A program made the position numbers and the translations under genes. A model generated the notes under the pieces. The model was given only the letters and a program-made list of their open reading frames with translations, made no database searches and had not been told where the DNA came from. From NCBI GenBank assembly GCA_013399115.1, contig VXAA01004298.1, positions 905,460 to 969,459 of the forward strand: DNA of 64,000 nt, read 5' to 3'. Below, piece by piece: positions 25,681-38,905 of this stretch (its first letter is position 1; every line of letters starts with the position of its first letter). The DNA comes from Anseranas semipalmata (lineage: Eukaryota; Chordata; Aves; Anseriformes; Anseranatidae).

Positions 25681-26778
25681 CACGCCACCTCTGACCGAGG
25701 CAGGCCAGCAGCCCTTCCAGCCTCAGAGCCCTTCGCTCCCCACACAGCAACTGAGTTGAGATGTTGGCTCAAAAACCAGAGGATAACCCCAAGGTGAGAT
25801 AAATACACTCCTTACATTCCCTTCTCTTTCCACAGTAAATTTGCATTTAGGTATAGCCATCTTGATTAGAGGTGTGAAATGCATTTTAACACGTCCATTA
25901 ATCAGTTTTCCATAATTTCTGTTTCTGCATAACTTTACAGCACAGATGTTCTTTTACCGCTAAATACAAAGATGCATGTAAGTTTTTACATCACGCACAG
26001 AGAAATTTACTTAATAGCACTATTGATATGGGTTACAACATACCTTCAACATCACTGAAAATACATTTTATAAAACAGAACAGTACAGAAGTTGCACTAA
26101 GTGCTGCAATGTCTCATGGGAACACTTGAAAGGAGAAAGAAGTACAATATTCACACTTGGTATTCACAGCCTGTTCATTACACATTTCTAGAAACGCGTC
26201 CCCCCCATATTTAATTAAAAAGAAAGCTGAAAGAGTAGGAGGAACAAAAATGTTCTCAACTTCAATGACACTATTGGAAAATAATTATTTCAAAACTGCT
26301 TATCTGTTAAAAAGCTGGCAAGCTACCAGGATCTTGATTGCTGTAAGCAATTTTATAACTGCTCTACACAGATAAATTTAACAAAGAGAAATTAATTTCA
26401 GTCTCGTAGTAAGTCTCATCTCATTACCAAAACGATGTCTGTGCTGCAACAGAGCCTTGTGCAAAGGGCTGCTGGTAGAGGATTTTGTGTGCAGGCATTT
26501 AACAACTGCCTAGAAGAAGTCCACCTCAAAGCTTTAAATTGCATTAATGCATCTCCTTTCTGAACATGATTCTTCCTAATCGTATAACGTGAAATTCTTC
26601 CCAATTTCCCTTGTGTTGTGCCACCTGACTGCCTGGAGCCATCCTTGCGTCTCAGCCTGAAGGGATCATGCTCCTGGGAGCAGGAACAAGAGTATCGCTC
26701 CTTTGAAGAACTGCATCAACTATGCTAATGTCTACCCGCACCTTTTCTGGTTTTTGGCAATCCAAGGCACATAATAAC

Positions 26779-26811
26779 ATTATCTGTCAGATAATAATAA
26801 TTATCTGTCAG
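26779..26811. promoter_or_regulatory. Clustered GATA motifs in a palindrome and direct repeat
   Basis: ATTATCTGTCAGATAAT (26779-26795) is a perfect 8-base inverted repeat around one T. It places two WGATAR sites head to head, each in the CAGATAA context typical of GATA1/TAL1 sites. The twelve-base unit ATTATCTGTCAG is repeated exactly at 26800-26811, 21 bases further on, about two helical turns. Motif identity is established knowledge; enhancer function is inference. Confidence 0.35.
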
Positions 26812-28505
26812 GTTTCTCTGGCTACAGACACAGTAACAATACAACTGAAGAATGAAGATGTTCGGTGGGGAAAGAAGCGATCTCCTTCCTTTATGGCACC
26901 GCACCAAGCTTTCCTGGGACTAGTCTTCCCACAGGACAGTCCTATTACATCCCTAGATCCTCCAACAAGTCTTTGAAAATGCTGCAAAATACAGTATGAC
27001 CAAGATTCAAAATTAAAACTTGACAGCAGATTCAGCAATAAGCTCTGGATGCTTTGAGCCAGTTTATAGCCACTCTGCTCTTCAAAAAAAAAAAAAAGGC
27101 ACAAAACAATAATAGAGCGCATAAAGGGTCATAAATCCTGCCACCCTAGCACTCGTGCTTGCAGCTCTCGGATGGCACTGCTTGAGCAGAGGCATTATGA
27201 ATAGCCTGATTTTCTTCTTCTACCATTCCTATTGGTAGTCTTGCTATGGCATATCAACCAAGATATAAAAAAGTGAGCGCATGATATATCCTGATGGAAA
27301 ACCTGATACAGATTCAGCTTTGCCAACACGTATCGTCAGTATACAGCATCTCATCTTTGGGAGCCACAATGACATTTTCTGCTACAAGACATCCCATTCA
27401 ATAAACTGCAGAGAGCAGATACACCAGCTCAGAAAGCATTTTTTCATGAGGCAATCCTTCCACATTTGCTGGTGTACTTGACCGCACAAATCAATACCTC
27501 TTTGCAGAGCACACACTGTGAGCAGTAAAAAAACAAACCATTTTCTTCAATCCAGTACACCCTTGCAACCGCAACTTCATTTCTTTATTTCTTCCCAATT
27601 ACAGAATTATTCTGTTCATCAATTTTGTTTCCTTGGCATAAACCCATCTACAGATTTATAGAAAGTGTACGCATTTAACACAGAAGATACTTTATTTCAT
27701 CTTGAACTTTTCCACAGTAGAAAAAAAAATAAAAATCTGCCCCTAAATTTCTTTGGTTATAATTAACATATCAGATTTTCAGTCTACATTTCTTGACCTA
27801 TCACCTCCAAGTTGTTTTTCACTGTTCCTTTTCTTGTTTCCACAGCAACCTTTCCACGATCTCATTAATTTTTTTCCTCTTTTCTTTTAATTCTAAGAGG
27901 AAACAATGATAGTTTAATAGTGATTTTTTTTTTAAACAAATGCAGAAATATTTATATATGTATCTTTTAAAACAAAACAATGATTCTGGGAAAATGATCA
28001 TTTCCACCTCTCTTGCAGTAATTGGATGGTTTTGCAAAATTGCATTTCAATCTCAGTACTGTTGTTAGTACACCACCTTGAGAGGTTTCACAATACCGCA
28101 AGCTTCCTGCAGCCTGCGGTGGGGAAGGGATCCTCTCTGGACCCTGTTTAAATACTTCATACAGGACCACATTCAACAGTACCAATGCAAGGCATCCTTT
28201 CCATTTAAAATTTTTGAAGAAAAGCAAGATAGAGCTAATGTCAGTCTCCAGTGACTAATGCAAGCCAGTCTGTGCCTAGGGAGAAACACTGAGGCATTGT
28301 AGTTGAAAATTTTGATGGTGATCCATATGAAGACCACCCACCCATACCTAGGTTGTATGAGATGCCATTTTAAAGGAAAAAAAGAGACAAAAGCAATGAT
28401 CTATGTCCCTTTGTGCTGTTACTGCCATCCATTTCTTCCTTGGTTTTGCATCCAGTATATTTTATAAAAAGCACAAGAATTGACATTATATACAGAAAGG
28501 GATAT

Positions 28506-28609
28506 ATCATAGAATCACAGAGTGGTTTGGGTTGGAAGGGACCTCAAAGCTCATCTAGTTCCAACCCCTGCCATGGGCAGGGACACCTCCCACCAGACAG
28601 GCTGCCCAA
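28506..28609 (-). mobile_element. CR1 LINE 3' tail, minus orientation
   Basis: Reading the plus strand from 28506, ATCATAGAATCACAGAGTGG, GTTTGGGTTGGAAGGGACC, TCAAAGCTCATCTAGTTCC and AACCCCTGCCATGGGCAGGG, with CACCTCCCACCAGACAGGC after them, give the reverse complement of the CR1 3' end. The terminal ATTCTATGAT repeat is present at 28506, so the 3' end is intact and the element is 5'-truncated at about 104 bases. It is well preserved, which suggests a relatively young insertion. There is no coding capacity. Confidence 0.93.
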
Positions 28610-31600
28610 CATGTTTGGATGTCTCTATGCTGTAACTGTCAGAAGTGCATCAAAATAATGGAATGTCTCGTTTAAAATAGAACAGAAAAAATGTATCAGA
28701 TTCTGTACAACTGCTTCCAGAAGACTTGAAAGTAGACTCTTACCCATCTGAGATTCCCCTGACTGTCAAAGAAGTTGTTTGTGTAGGAGCTGTTGTCGTT
28801 TACAAGCTAATGCAGAGAGGTAAGGTTTTATGTTTTTTCTTTAAGCAGAACGCAAGTGAAGTTCAGACGTGCAATATTTTCTGAGGCCAACAGGTAACAA
28901 AGGGGCTGTTAGTTAGACTTTACTGCGAAAGATATTAGCCTTACAAGTAGAGTAACGTTCCGGTTCATATAAATGAATAATAAAAGACAGGCACTTTGCA
29001 ATTCTATTGTTTCTGCATTTTGCTTATATTTAATTGTCTTCCATTCCGATAACAGATTTTGGGTGGAGAAAGGGAACATCCTGAGCACTGGGCATTTCAC
29101 ACCCCGTGACTGCTGGTTTCTGAAGCCCAGCCGAGTAGGGAAACTTGTCTGAGAGGATTGAGTTCCAGTTCCAGCCCAGACCTTTGCTAATAATAGTTTT
29201 TCTTTCTCTCCTCCACCATAAGCAAATGCAACGTTCAATCTCACTTTCTCATTTTTGCTTTTGAAAACATATGCCTGAAGCTTTTCATAAAGGCTCACTT
29301 TATGGCCCGTTCTTTTCTGAACAGGTTGTTAATGGCACCTGCTTGGGGTTCTCCTACTGGGTCTGCGACACCTCAAAGTAAGGTAACTTTTCAGTTTCCA
29401 GACCTCCTCAGGTTTTATGCTGCTTGCATCAAGGGGTACATTTGCTATAGCAGCTGTTCCTTCCATATTTAATGGATTTCAAGCTTTTAAAATAGCTACC
29501 TGTAAAAACCAGAACAAATCTTAAGGTACAACAGTTGAAGGACTATTAATTTCACCAGCTTGGAATACAAAAATGCTGTCTTAAAAAAAAAAAAAAACTC
29601 TTACACTGTACGGAACAGAAGTAGAGCTGAATGAGAACTTTCCCTTCAAGATTTTTCTTGCAAATGCACCAGTTTATATAAGCATTTTTCTCCTGAGACA
29701 TGACCTTTAAGGAAAGTTACTGATTTTAATAAAATCTTTCACTGACAAAGATTTCTCAGCTCCAAATTGAGTTTTCAGTCCAAAGCAGATAAAAATGTGT
29801 GCATCCATTCAGAGCACAGGCTGGCTCTCTACTATGTAAGCAGAGCAGAGAAGCGAGAGCTACACCGTACCCCAGGTGTGATGGGGCCCTGACTGGAACG
29901 GTGCTTTAGAATTGACTTTATCAGGATGGATTCTTGCTTCATAGGTTTAACATCTCTAGCCTTCTGGCTTGCAGCAAACTGCATGATTTTTTTTTCTGTG
30001 GTCCTTTTCTCTGCACAAGCTGCAGATTCTCAGAAGGTTACTACAAGCCTCTTCCATCCCAAACCTCTTCTGCCTACTGCTCAAAGCACATTAAAAGCTT
30101 CCCTCCCTCAGCAGCGGCTGCATCCTAAAACTTCTCCAAGGGCAGCAAATATTTGCTTGAAGGAAAAGAGACAAACGCGATTCTATGTGATTTTCAGCCC
30201 TGGAGCATACAAATAGTACTGTGACACAAAGCACAGGTAATAAAATCTGGCAGCGTATCCGATGTCTATGACACACCTACTGAAGACACACACACTCATC
30301 CAAGAATACAACAGATGAAAATACTAAGATACACCAAATCAGCTGTACATCAGCAGATTTAGATTATCCCTGGATACGACTCTCCTGAATGAAAAAAAAA
30401 AAAATGCAGAATTTGCTATTCAATAAGGGACTATCAGTTTGTCGAGAAAGATTCATTCCAGATTCAGTATCTCCTACAGCTCAGGAGTTGTCCAAGATCT
30501 AAGTTTTCCTCTTTGGTGCCAGTATCCATTTTTTGGTTCATTATTTGATCTTTGAAGTCATGAGGAGTTTGTGAAGCTGGCAGCTTTACTTAGCAAGATC
30601 AACAATTCAAAATACCAGTGCAACTTCTCAAAGTTCAGCAGAAATTAAGGGTGGAAGAAAAGTTACTTCTGCCTGATACTGTAGATATTTTCCCTACCTT
30701 CATAGTAGTAATAGCTGTTTAAATACCTTTCATTCTAACTGTAAAACCTATTTGCTCTTGAACATGAAATTACAATGCATTATCTGAGCTCTGACTAATT
30801 TTCACAAAAGCTAAAGCCGTGTCCATCAGAAAGTAGGTATACTTTGACATTTTAGGTTGACTTGCTTGGTAACTTACTTTTTCCCTATAAGCTAATTTTA
30901 AAGAATTCTCTTGGTTTAATTTGTATTGCTGCTTTCTTCGTCCCTTAGACTATACTAGAGATACACAAGTGATTTCTCTCAACTGCAACTTGCAAACTGT
31001 AAAAAACGTAGTTTACACCAGGAGCGGAGAGCGGATACATAGGCTGCTAAATGCAAACCAGATGCCGAACTGCAACACAACAATTTCCTTCCAAGCAGTC
31101 TATTTATTCTGGGAAAAACAGTAAATTGGTGCTAATTAATACATACTTATCATGCTCTTGTTCAGCCTTCAGATAAGAATGAGTGACTAGAGAGGCTTTG
31201 GACTCTGCTAGTGTCCCCTCAGATGCTGGATCCACCTCAACTCCACAAAGCTTCCAGCGTGCCTGCAGGCACTGTGCACCTCAGCATTGTGCACATGCTT
31301 TTTTGTTCTGTTTAGTTGCCATGTTATGGCAGGCCCTCAGCAATCCAAGCTAACACGCTCCAAAATTATAACTACAGCCAATGCATTGCACTTGTTCAAG
31401 GATTTCTGTGAATAGGTTTTGGTAGAGTGTTCCTCTCAAGTCAATGCTATTTGCTTTAAATCATTTCCTGGGAAGTCCTTGTTTATCACATTTACTAAAA
31501 TCAGTTTTCACAGTATTGTAAGAAGCTTGGTCATAAACTATGTAATTCATTTAAGCCAGCGCTGTTAAAGGAGGTGAGCCCACAAAAGCCTGAGTAAGAT

Positions 31601-34600
31601 GAGGTTTTCCTCCAACTCCAGTAGGGTCAGGAGGCTTTTAACTGTGTTCTTTCAGTGCCTTTTAGAAAATGCTAGACAAGGCAGGACAATTTTGCCTGTA
31701 AGTTATGTGCCAACTTCCTGAGGGGCCAGCATAGATCTGCTGCAGCCCATCTAGGGCTAGATGGCATTTTTGAAAGACATTACACTCAGAAGGTGACATT
31801 ACAGAGCAGACCACACGAGTTACTTGTGCAAAAATACGCATGCACCTCAATGTCTTACACCTGGAGATTGAATACAAATAGCTGTACATCGTCAACTACT
31901 TCCGTATTTAATTACCACATTTACATGAACAGCTGAGTGATGAGCGTCTTCAGTTTTAAAAAGTCACTTTTTGAATATCTAAAGTTTCAGAATAAGTCCA
32001 ATTCTTACACCCAATGAGGGTGTTAAGGTAACTTTAAGCAAAAATTACCTGCTTTCTACACTGCTTTCAAGATGACTCAATCATCTGTATGCAGGGAACT
32101 TCTGTGAGTATAATACAGTGTATCCTATACCTTTAGTTCTTACTTTAACATCATAGCTAGAAATAAGCTTAAGGCTAAAAAATATGAGTCTTAAAACCAT
32201 TATTGTCCTTCACTGGTGCCAGATCACATCAGTGCAAGGCACTTAATTTGCTCTGGCTTTTAAATTTAAATCAATCATTCCAAAAGTTCATACACATTAT
32301 TCTTGTAACTTTTTTTTCATTAATAATTAAAGACACAATGACAATGACATCTAAAATATAAAAGCTTAAATATTCTAAAGCCATCTGATTTCATTATGCA
32401 AATGAAAGAAGATGTTAATAACAACACATGCCGTTCAGTAATATGACTTGACTTTGTACTTAGTCATTTCATTAAATGTGGTAGGTGGAAAAGTAAATTT
32501 AGGTCATACTCAGGTAGCACACACATATGGAAGCACACCATAAGGTATACCTGTGATAACAGCATTCAAATAAAATTTTGAATGCATGTATTAGTTGCCC
32601 TCATAATTTTCAGTGTGAAGTGAAGGACATACGTGGGAGTTTATCATCTGTGCCTCCATATAACACGTAACTTTTTTTAAAATTGCCCAGCCTGGTCCCA
32701 CGTGCCCTGCTGGGGCACACAAGCTCGTGCACAAAGGAGCTGCTCCATTCCAGCTGGAAGGAGAGACACGGCCCTCCCATCCCGCTGTCAGCTTACCTCC
32801 GTGCCCTGTATCAGCTGGGACACAGCAGAAAGACCGATTTCTTGCTAGGCACGTACACACCGTACCAGAGGCATCTGTATGCTGCCCAGGACTTGCTGAT
32901 GAGATAAATGGGGCTGGAAATCCATGACTAATAACCCCGACTAGCCCTGGACTGCTGGACTGTTCCTCATTCAAGAGGCTGCTGGATAGCAGCTAAACAG
33001 CATCTTCTGTTCCTGCAGTGTTGCCCTTCTCCCCTGCAATGCCTCACATTTGCTCACCATCCTACCTAGTTATTACAGCACATGCAGAGAACACAAATTC
33101 CTACACGCATATCTTAAGACTAATAGTTCTGGTTCATATGCAACTGTGCGACTGACGTCTTAGACTTCTGACAAGAGGACTTTTCAGGGTTTGCCACTCA
33201 CTTTGTTGAAAGAAAACACTTCAGCTTACGGTTCTGGGTTACATCCCAAGTGTCTGGGAGTGACACAAGGCTTAAAGACTAAGTAAAAGATGTGATGTGG
33301 GCAAGCTGCATTCTGACTAATCATGTATTGGGTCTCTTGCTTAGTGGCTGGCCTTCGATGGGTGCTGATTTTATAACCTGGTCATGTACCTATGAGTAGG
33401 CAGAAGATACATGGTCATTAATCTCTGTTCAAAGAGGGGAGGACTGTGTCACTGCAAACTACAGGCTATCAAAGAGCCCGGCATAGTTTTATACTTCTCC
33501 CCAGTGAAAGAGTACAGCAGAGCAATTAGTACTTAGAATACAAGTGAGCTGCCTAGTGAGTGCTGGGAAACATAAGGACAAAGAGAAGAATCTCCAAGTT
33601 TGGGGAAGAAATGAGATATGCTCTCCTTCCAGAAGCAGATTTCTGTTGTGAGGTTAAGAATAGGATATTGGCTCTGCACAACCATTTCTGCTCAGCTGTC
33701 CCTTCCAGCTTGAGGCAGGATAAGTTCCTTAAGGAATGTAAAAGCTTATGGATCTAGTTTCCTGAAGACTTAGCAAGTAATCATGGAGGAAATAATTGAA
33801 AATCCACAAAAAGAGGAAAAAACAAAACCACTAGACACTGTATTTAACTTCTTTTGTTTTCATTGTAATAGTCTCAGATAAAGTTTTTACCTACAATCAA
33901 AACAAGATCTTTGATGCAAGTTTGCTAAAGGCTTCCTTGAAAGAAGAATGTTCTTGGATGACAAAAGAAAAAGCACATTTTGAATTAAGGAAAAAGGTCG
34001 TCTATGTGCTTATACAAATCCAAAAAGAGGCATTCAGACCAAAGTAGCATTTGAACTTTGATTTAAAGAAGCTGCAAAAGCTTTTCATAAGCAAGGGCTG
34101 ATACTCAAAAGTGTCAATCATTTTTGTGGTATTATGATAACTTTTTGATTAAAATGCAGTAATAATCTCTTAACACTACAGAAAAATATTTTCAGTATAG
34201 ATATAAGATTAAATTGTAAAAATATGGTGATTCTTGACTAGAGCCTTTCTGAAGACTACACAGATGCAAATCAGCTGAATTGCACCTCTGACCTCTATTT
34301 TTAGGTAAGATTTCTGCCGCATTCTGAAATCTGAAAATAATGATGGAATTCATGAGATGTACTTTGCATTCAACAAAAATGCAGTTAAAAGTGAGAAACA
34401 AAATCAACAACCTAGATGATCAAAGACTGTAAACACTGATTCTGTAACTTTTGTCTGCGCAAACAATTATCACCATCAATCCTGCTCTGTTATGTACTTG
34501 TGTCCTGTTAAATTATTTGCTCTGTGTGCACAAACACACAGCAGTAATTTCCCCACAGGCCTATATTCATGGTGCTGTGGCTGCACCTGGTTACACCAGT

Positions 34601-37600
34601 GGTGATTTCGTTTCTTTGGATCATTATTTTTCAGAATTTTGCCAGAATGTGAATTTTTGCTCCTAGAGAAGTTGGATCCTTCAGTCAGCTGCTGTTTGTC
34701 CCAGTTCCTCCAGAGATGTGTCCCAGGCAAGAGCAGCAAGAATGCCTCACCCAGCAGCAGCCGCACTGGCCTTGCAAATTTTTTTGACCTTTCTGAGAAG
34801 ATAGCAGAAAGACAGTAGCTACTTGAAGGACATGGGAATAAGCTGAGACAATGCCATAATAGCGGTAGCTAAGCTCAAACAACTGTACAGGCACGTTTGA
34901 TTGCGGCACCCTGTCCAGGATAATACAACTTCTTCTAACACTGATGTATTCTCTTTCCTGAGCGCACTCCCACAGTGATCCCACTAAGGGGCTGACTGGA
35001 GCTGTCTCACAGGAAAACAGGCAATACGGGAGAAGATGGGTGTCTGCCTCATCAAACAAGACAACTGGACAACCTTAAAGCACAGAGGGATGATGATGAG
35101 TGAAGAGGTCTCCCCTCAGCTGCCTTACAGATGGCACCGATCACCAGAAGTGACTGCTTCCCATGCCAGTGCAATGGCAGTAACGCTAGCTCGTTGCTGT
35201 CTGAATGGCACAGGGCAATCACAGCTGGACTGACAGCAGCAGCAAATCACAAAACCAGCGCTGATGTGTCCAAGGCGGAGCTATCAACAGGAGCTCAATC
35301 TGCCATATTTTTCTGAGGCCTTCAGGGATGCAGAGAAGGGCGAGGCCCCAGGGCAAGCAGTAGGTACCCCTGACTTCCCCACTGAACCACAGCAGGAGCT
35401 GGTAGCAAACCACTGCTCAGCCCCCCGCAGGAGCATGCATCTGCGTAGGTGGTGGGCACATCGACCTTGGGGGCCCCCATTTCAGGGACACTTGTTCCAC
35501 AACCAGTTTTCAACTGTATCTCCAGCATGGGTGATGGAGGTGAGCTAACAAGCTGTGGGGTTCCTACTAAGGTGAGCCGAAGAGCCCACATCTGACTCGC
35601 CACAACTCCATCTGGGACTGAACAAAGAACAGGAGCATGCAGCTTCTGCAAAGACTCAGAGGGATTCACATTGCCTAGAGCTGTAAAAGCCTCCAGTTAG
35701 TCCTGAAAACAATATCATTACTAGCAGTTAGAACCTGATTGTTCACAGACAACAGCTGCTTCTGGGACCTTAATAACTCATTTGTTATGCTGCACCTTTA
35801 TGAGCACAATTAAAAAGTTATGTCAACTTACAATGCAAAGTGTGTCTCAATATTCACCAGCCTTATTTGTCCTTTCAAAATATCCCTGTTACTACAACCA
35901 TTTTGATGTTACCTCAGGAGATTTTTGATTCACTTCTCATCTTTTTTAGCATTTGCACTTTGGTGGAACCTGAAAGTCTCAGCCAGGATTAGGCCCCACC
36001 CCATGAAACACCACATATGCTAATCCTTTTTTAAAGCCAGTTATTACTCCATCTCTGTGGGAGGCAGCCCTTGCCAAGCTTTTTAAGGACAAAGTAAATC
36101 CACCACGGAATTCAGAACAGTAACATTGATATTTCTTTTTAACATTATAAGAATTATGTGTTATAATTGTATACTATGCATAAATTCAATATGCATTCAG
36201 TCTTCATAAAATAGTTTCTCCTTTTTTGCACTGATTACAGATTTGCTCTATGAACCAACTTTGAACGGGTTCATCTGAGACCAGTGTAAACATCTGTGCT
36301 TGCTGAATCTGCCTGCCATCAAGCAGACAGACAATTAAGGTAGGCAATAATTTATGGAGGACAATACCTGCTCCATTTCTGAGCACAGGTGTAATGTGAA
36401 TAGAGCACGAACTCCTTTCTGACAGAATAAAAATAGTGACGAGTTACTGTAACTGCAGCTCAGCCCAAGCAGTGAACAGGGCAGCAGTTGTGCAGGAACA
36501 AGATGCAGGACTCTGTCACACAGAGAGGCACAGTAAAGAAATCACGGGCACTCTTCACTTTGCATTTCCAAGCACATCCTGTTTACCAAGCAAGATCCTA
36601 CATTTTGCTTTTCCTGAATTATCTCATTGTTAGTTACATCTCAGGAGAAAATATCAAAACGTCACACTGAGGGATACAAAGCCAACCTGAATTTTTAGTA
36701 TGAGGATAAATAGCATCATCCACTAAGGAGAAAGCTGAGCAAACAAGAATCACGATCACCAAAGACTACAGTCAGAGCATGCCAATGAACACAGCTGTTG
36801 TACCATGGCATAAATATTGCTCGATGTGACCAAAATACTTGTGTAAAGATGTAGATCTGATAATCATAACTCAGACAACATTAAGAAGATGTATTTCAAT
36901 TTTTTTTTATATTTTTTATTTTTTATTGCACAATAAAAATCCTTCCTGGATGCCAGTATCTTAGTTAGCTTAGCTTCTAATGCAACTCAGAATGTTCTAA
37001 GTGAACCTGGATTAGCAGCATCACAAATGTGCTTACAAATAAGAACATCTTTAATATCAGTATAAAAACCTACTCAGTAACTCTTAGGTGTCCCAGAGAA
37101 AATCATCTCTTTACTACTGATTGTAAAAGAAAAAAAAGTAGGACACATTTTCAGTAACATCTTCCATGAGCTTGTGCAATTTCTTAGTGTGACGGATTTG
37201 GAAAGAAAAAGCATTATGAAGCAGAGTAAGTGTCCATAAACTTCTCTGCTAAACTGGTGTCCTATCACATGGTTTAGTCACGCCTCTTGAAATTCTCCAT
37301 CTCCCTTCTCCCTCTTAATCTCTATCCCAGAGCCCGAACTAACACTATTAATATCCCTACAAAGCCGTAGAAACAGGGAATATATATTTAGCATTAGAAG
37401 GATCCAAAGATAACATACTTAAAAGCTTTGGCATTTTGAGTAAGCAGAGAAAATTGGCTTAGGCTACTTTTAGAGTGCTTTAAAGTTTCTGCACAAGTCA
37501 CTTATCTTTTAAAGTCAATGGGTATTTAGTAGTTATTATTTGTGTAAAGTGCCTACATTCTGCTCCATGTTGTCCATGCTACAAGGCAATCGTGCCACTC

Positions 37601-38666
37601 CAGGAGAGCTTGATTTCAACAAATACTCGACTGAGTCAGTGGAATGAATAGAAAAGGAAGAACGATTGCAAATAAATTGTTAAATGATCGAACAGTAATC
37701 TTGAGGCAGTTCTACCAACTGCTGGCAAATTTTACATGGCTGGAAAATGCAACAAGATTTATAGTCCTTCATTTAAGAGAATGTGCATAACTCATGTATG
37801 GCCTCTGTGACCCTTCCCAAATCCATGCCACTAGTAATGACTACCCTGCAACGTGTGTAATAGTATCACGTATGTGTAAATATAACAAATATATAGGGAA
37901 CACACGTCAGCTACATCTACTTTCATACTCTTTGATCATGCCCCCAGATCACCCTCTGGGGTATACAATGCAAAAAAGTAGATTTCCATTCTGGTCTTGG
38001 TTCTTCCCATCTCTTTCCATCTTTCCATCTTCCCATCTTTCTCACATCTCTCGTATAGCTCTGGATAGTCTCTTGCTGCCTGCCTGGGTTCCCTTGCTGC
38101 TCTGTGCTGTTAGTGCCACATTTCACAAATTTGCTCTAATTTGTTAGGATTCCCTTTGATGCTTTGGAGTTTGCAAGCTCCAGCAATAGCCTGGGGAAAC
38201 ACTTAGTAGCATCTGAAAAGATCTCCCTTTTGGGAAGGAGTTTTCAGCTTCAGCAGAGAAGAATCCCTCCTGCTAACAGGTGCTCATGATGGAGCCCAGC
38301 AAGCATTCATTTTTTTTTCTGACTGTGAACTGCAATCAAAATGACAATTATGCATTTGCTCATGTCCTTGATAAAAGCTCGTTTAGGCCAGAACATTAGG
38401 CTGATTTTTTTTTCCTGCCATCTTCTTTCACGTAGCTTTAAGTTGCACATAAAAACATTTTTTCTTCCAAACAAAATATATGAAATAACCAGGTTTCAGA
38501 GCTCCTGGTAAGCATTTGTTGTAACATCAGTTCTCAGAGGGGATCTACTTGTTATCTGGTACATGCAGCGAAGTTTAGAGTCCACACAGGGAGAGGTGAT
38601 TATTATTCCATACCACATATATCTGCAGTGGTATCTTCTGTAAGGGGAAGCACCAGTACCACTCAC
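28610..38666. other. Gene-free stretch
   Basis: About 10 kb of mostly AT-rich DNA. A GC-richer segment at 35120-35560 carries overlapping open frames on both strands. On the plus strand one stays open from an acceptor-like TTTTTCTGAG (near 35316) to a GGAG/GTGAGC donor near 35539, about 74 codons, but the composition explains the open frame and no domain is visible. A CTTTCCATC-type imperfect repeat lies at 38003-38040. I see no recognisable gene. Confidence 0.6.
38003..38040. repeat. Imperfect TTCCATCT tandem repeat
   Basis: Four to five copies of an 8-10 base unit of the form CTTTCCATCT or CTTCCCATCT in a pyrimidine-rich tract. It is ordinary low-complexity DNA. Confidence 0.8.
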
Positions 38667-38905
38667 AGCAGAAATCTTAAGCCACAGAATGAGGCATCCC
38701 TGCCCTCCAACAGCCGGTGACATTCACCCAGCAGCGGGCAACGAGATGGCAGCCCACGTGTACCGACATGTCTGCTGCCTGTGCCTCGCTCGCTGCCCTG
38801 CCAGGGACAGCAGCTCCCCCAGCGCGGCGCAGCCCCAGCACGCTTCCCCAGGGCCCTGACAGACGCTGCACGCTCCCTGCTGGGTCTGGCCAGGCGAGAC
38901 CTTGT
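38667..38905 (-). promoter_or_regulatory. Small CpG-rich patch, possible minus-strand first exon or promoter
   Basis: Between about 38730 and 38905 I count about 13 CpGs in roughly 175 bases of GC-rich DNA, far above the surrounding AT-rich sequence. On the minus strand a GTGAGT donor follows base 38667, so the patch could hold a promoter and first exon of a minus-strand transcript running toward 22475-22547 and 7618-7817. It could also be an isolated GC patch or a plus-strand element. No TATA box is evident. Confidence 0.25.

Larger units (their letters stand above)
22548..28505. other. Gene-free stretch with GC-rich patches
   Basis: Mostly AT-rich, with GC-richer patches at about 23640-23900 and 25420-25740. 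The second patch follows a strong plus-strand acceptor-like tract (ending CCCCCAG near 25421) and holds about 18 CpGs and a CTCF-like motif. A 46-base splice-flanked segment at 25748-25793 (plus) has a strong CCCCACACAG acceptor, an ATG at 25761 giving MLAQKPEDNPK, and an AAG/GTGAGA donor. It may be a decoy. A GATA-motif palindrome lies at 26779-26811. No domain is recognisable in any open frame. Confidence 0.6.

Noticed and set aside
25285..25683. 132-codon minus-strand open frame in the GC-rich patch
   Set aside because: GC-rich DNA lengthens open frames on both strands by chance. Equally long frames overlap it on the plus strand and there is no domain.
35264..35669. Overlapping 94- and 115-codon open frames on opposite strands
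   Set aside because: Both are best explained by GC-rich composition. The flanking splice-like sites are only moderate.
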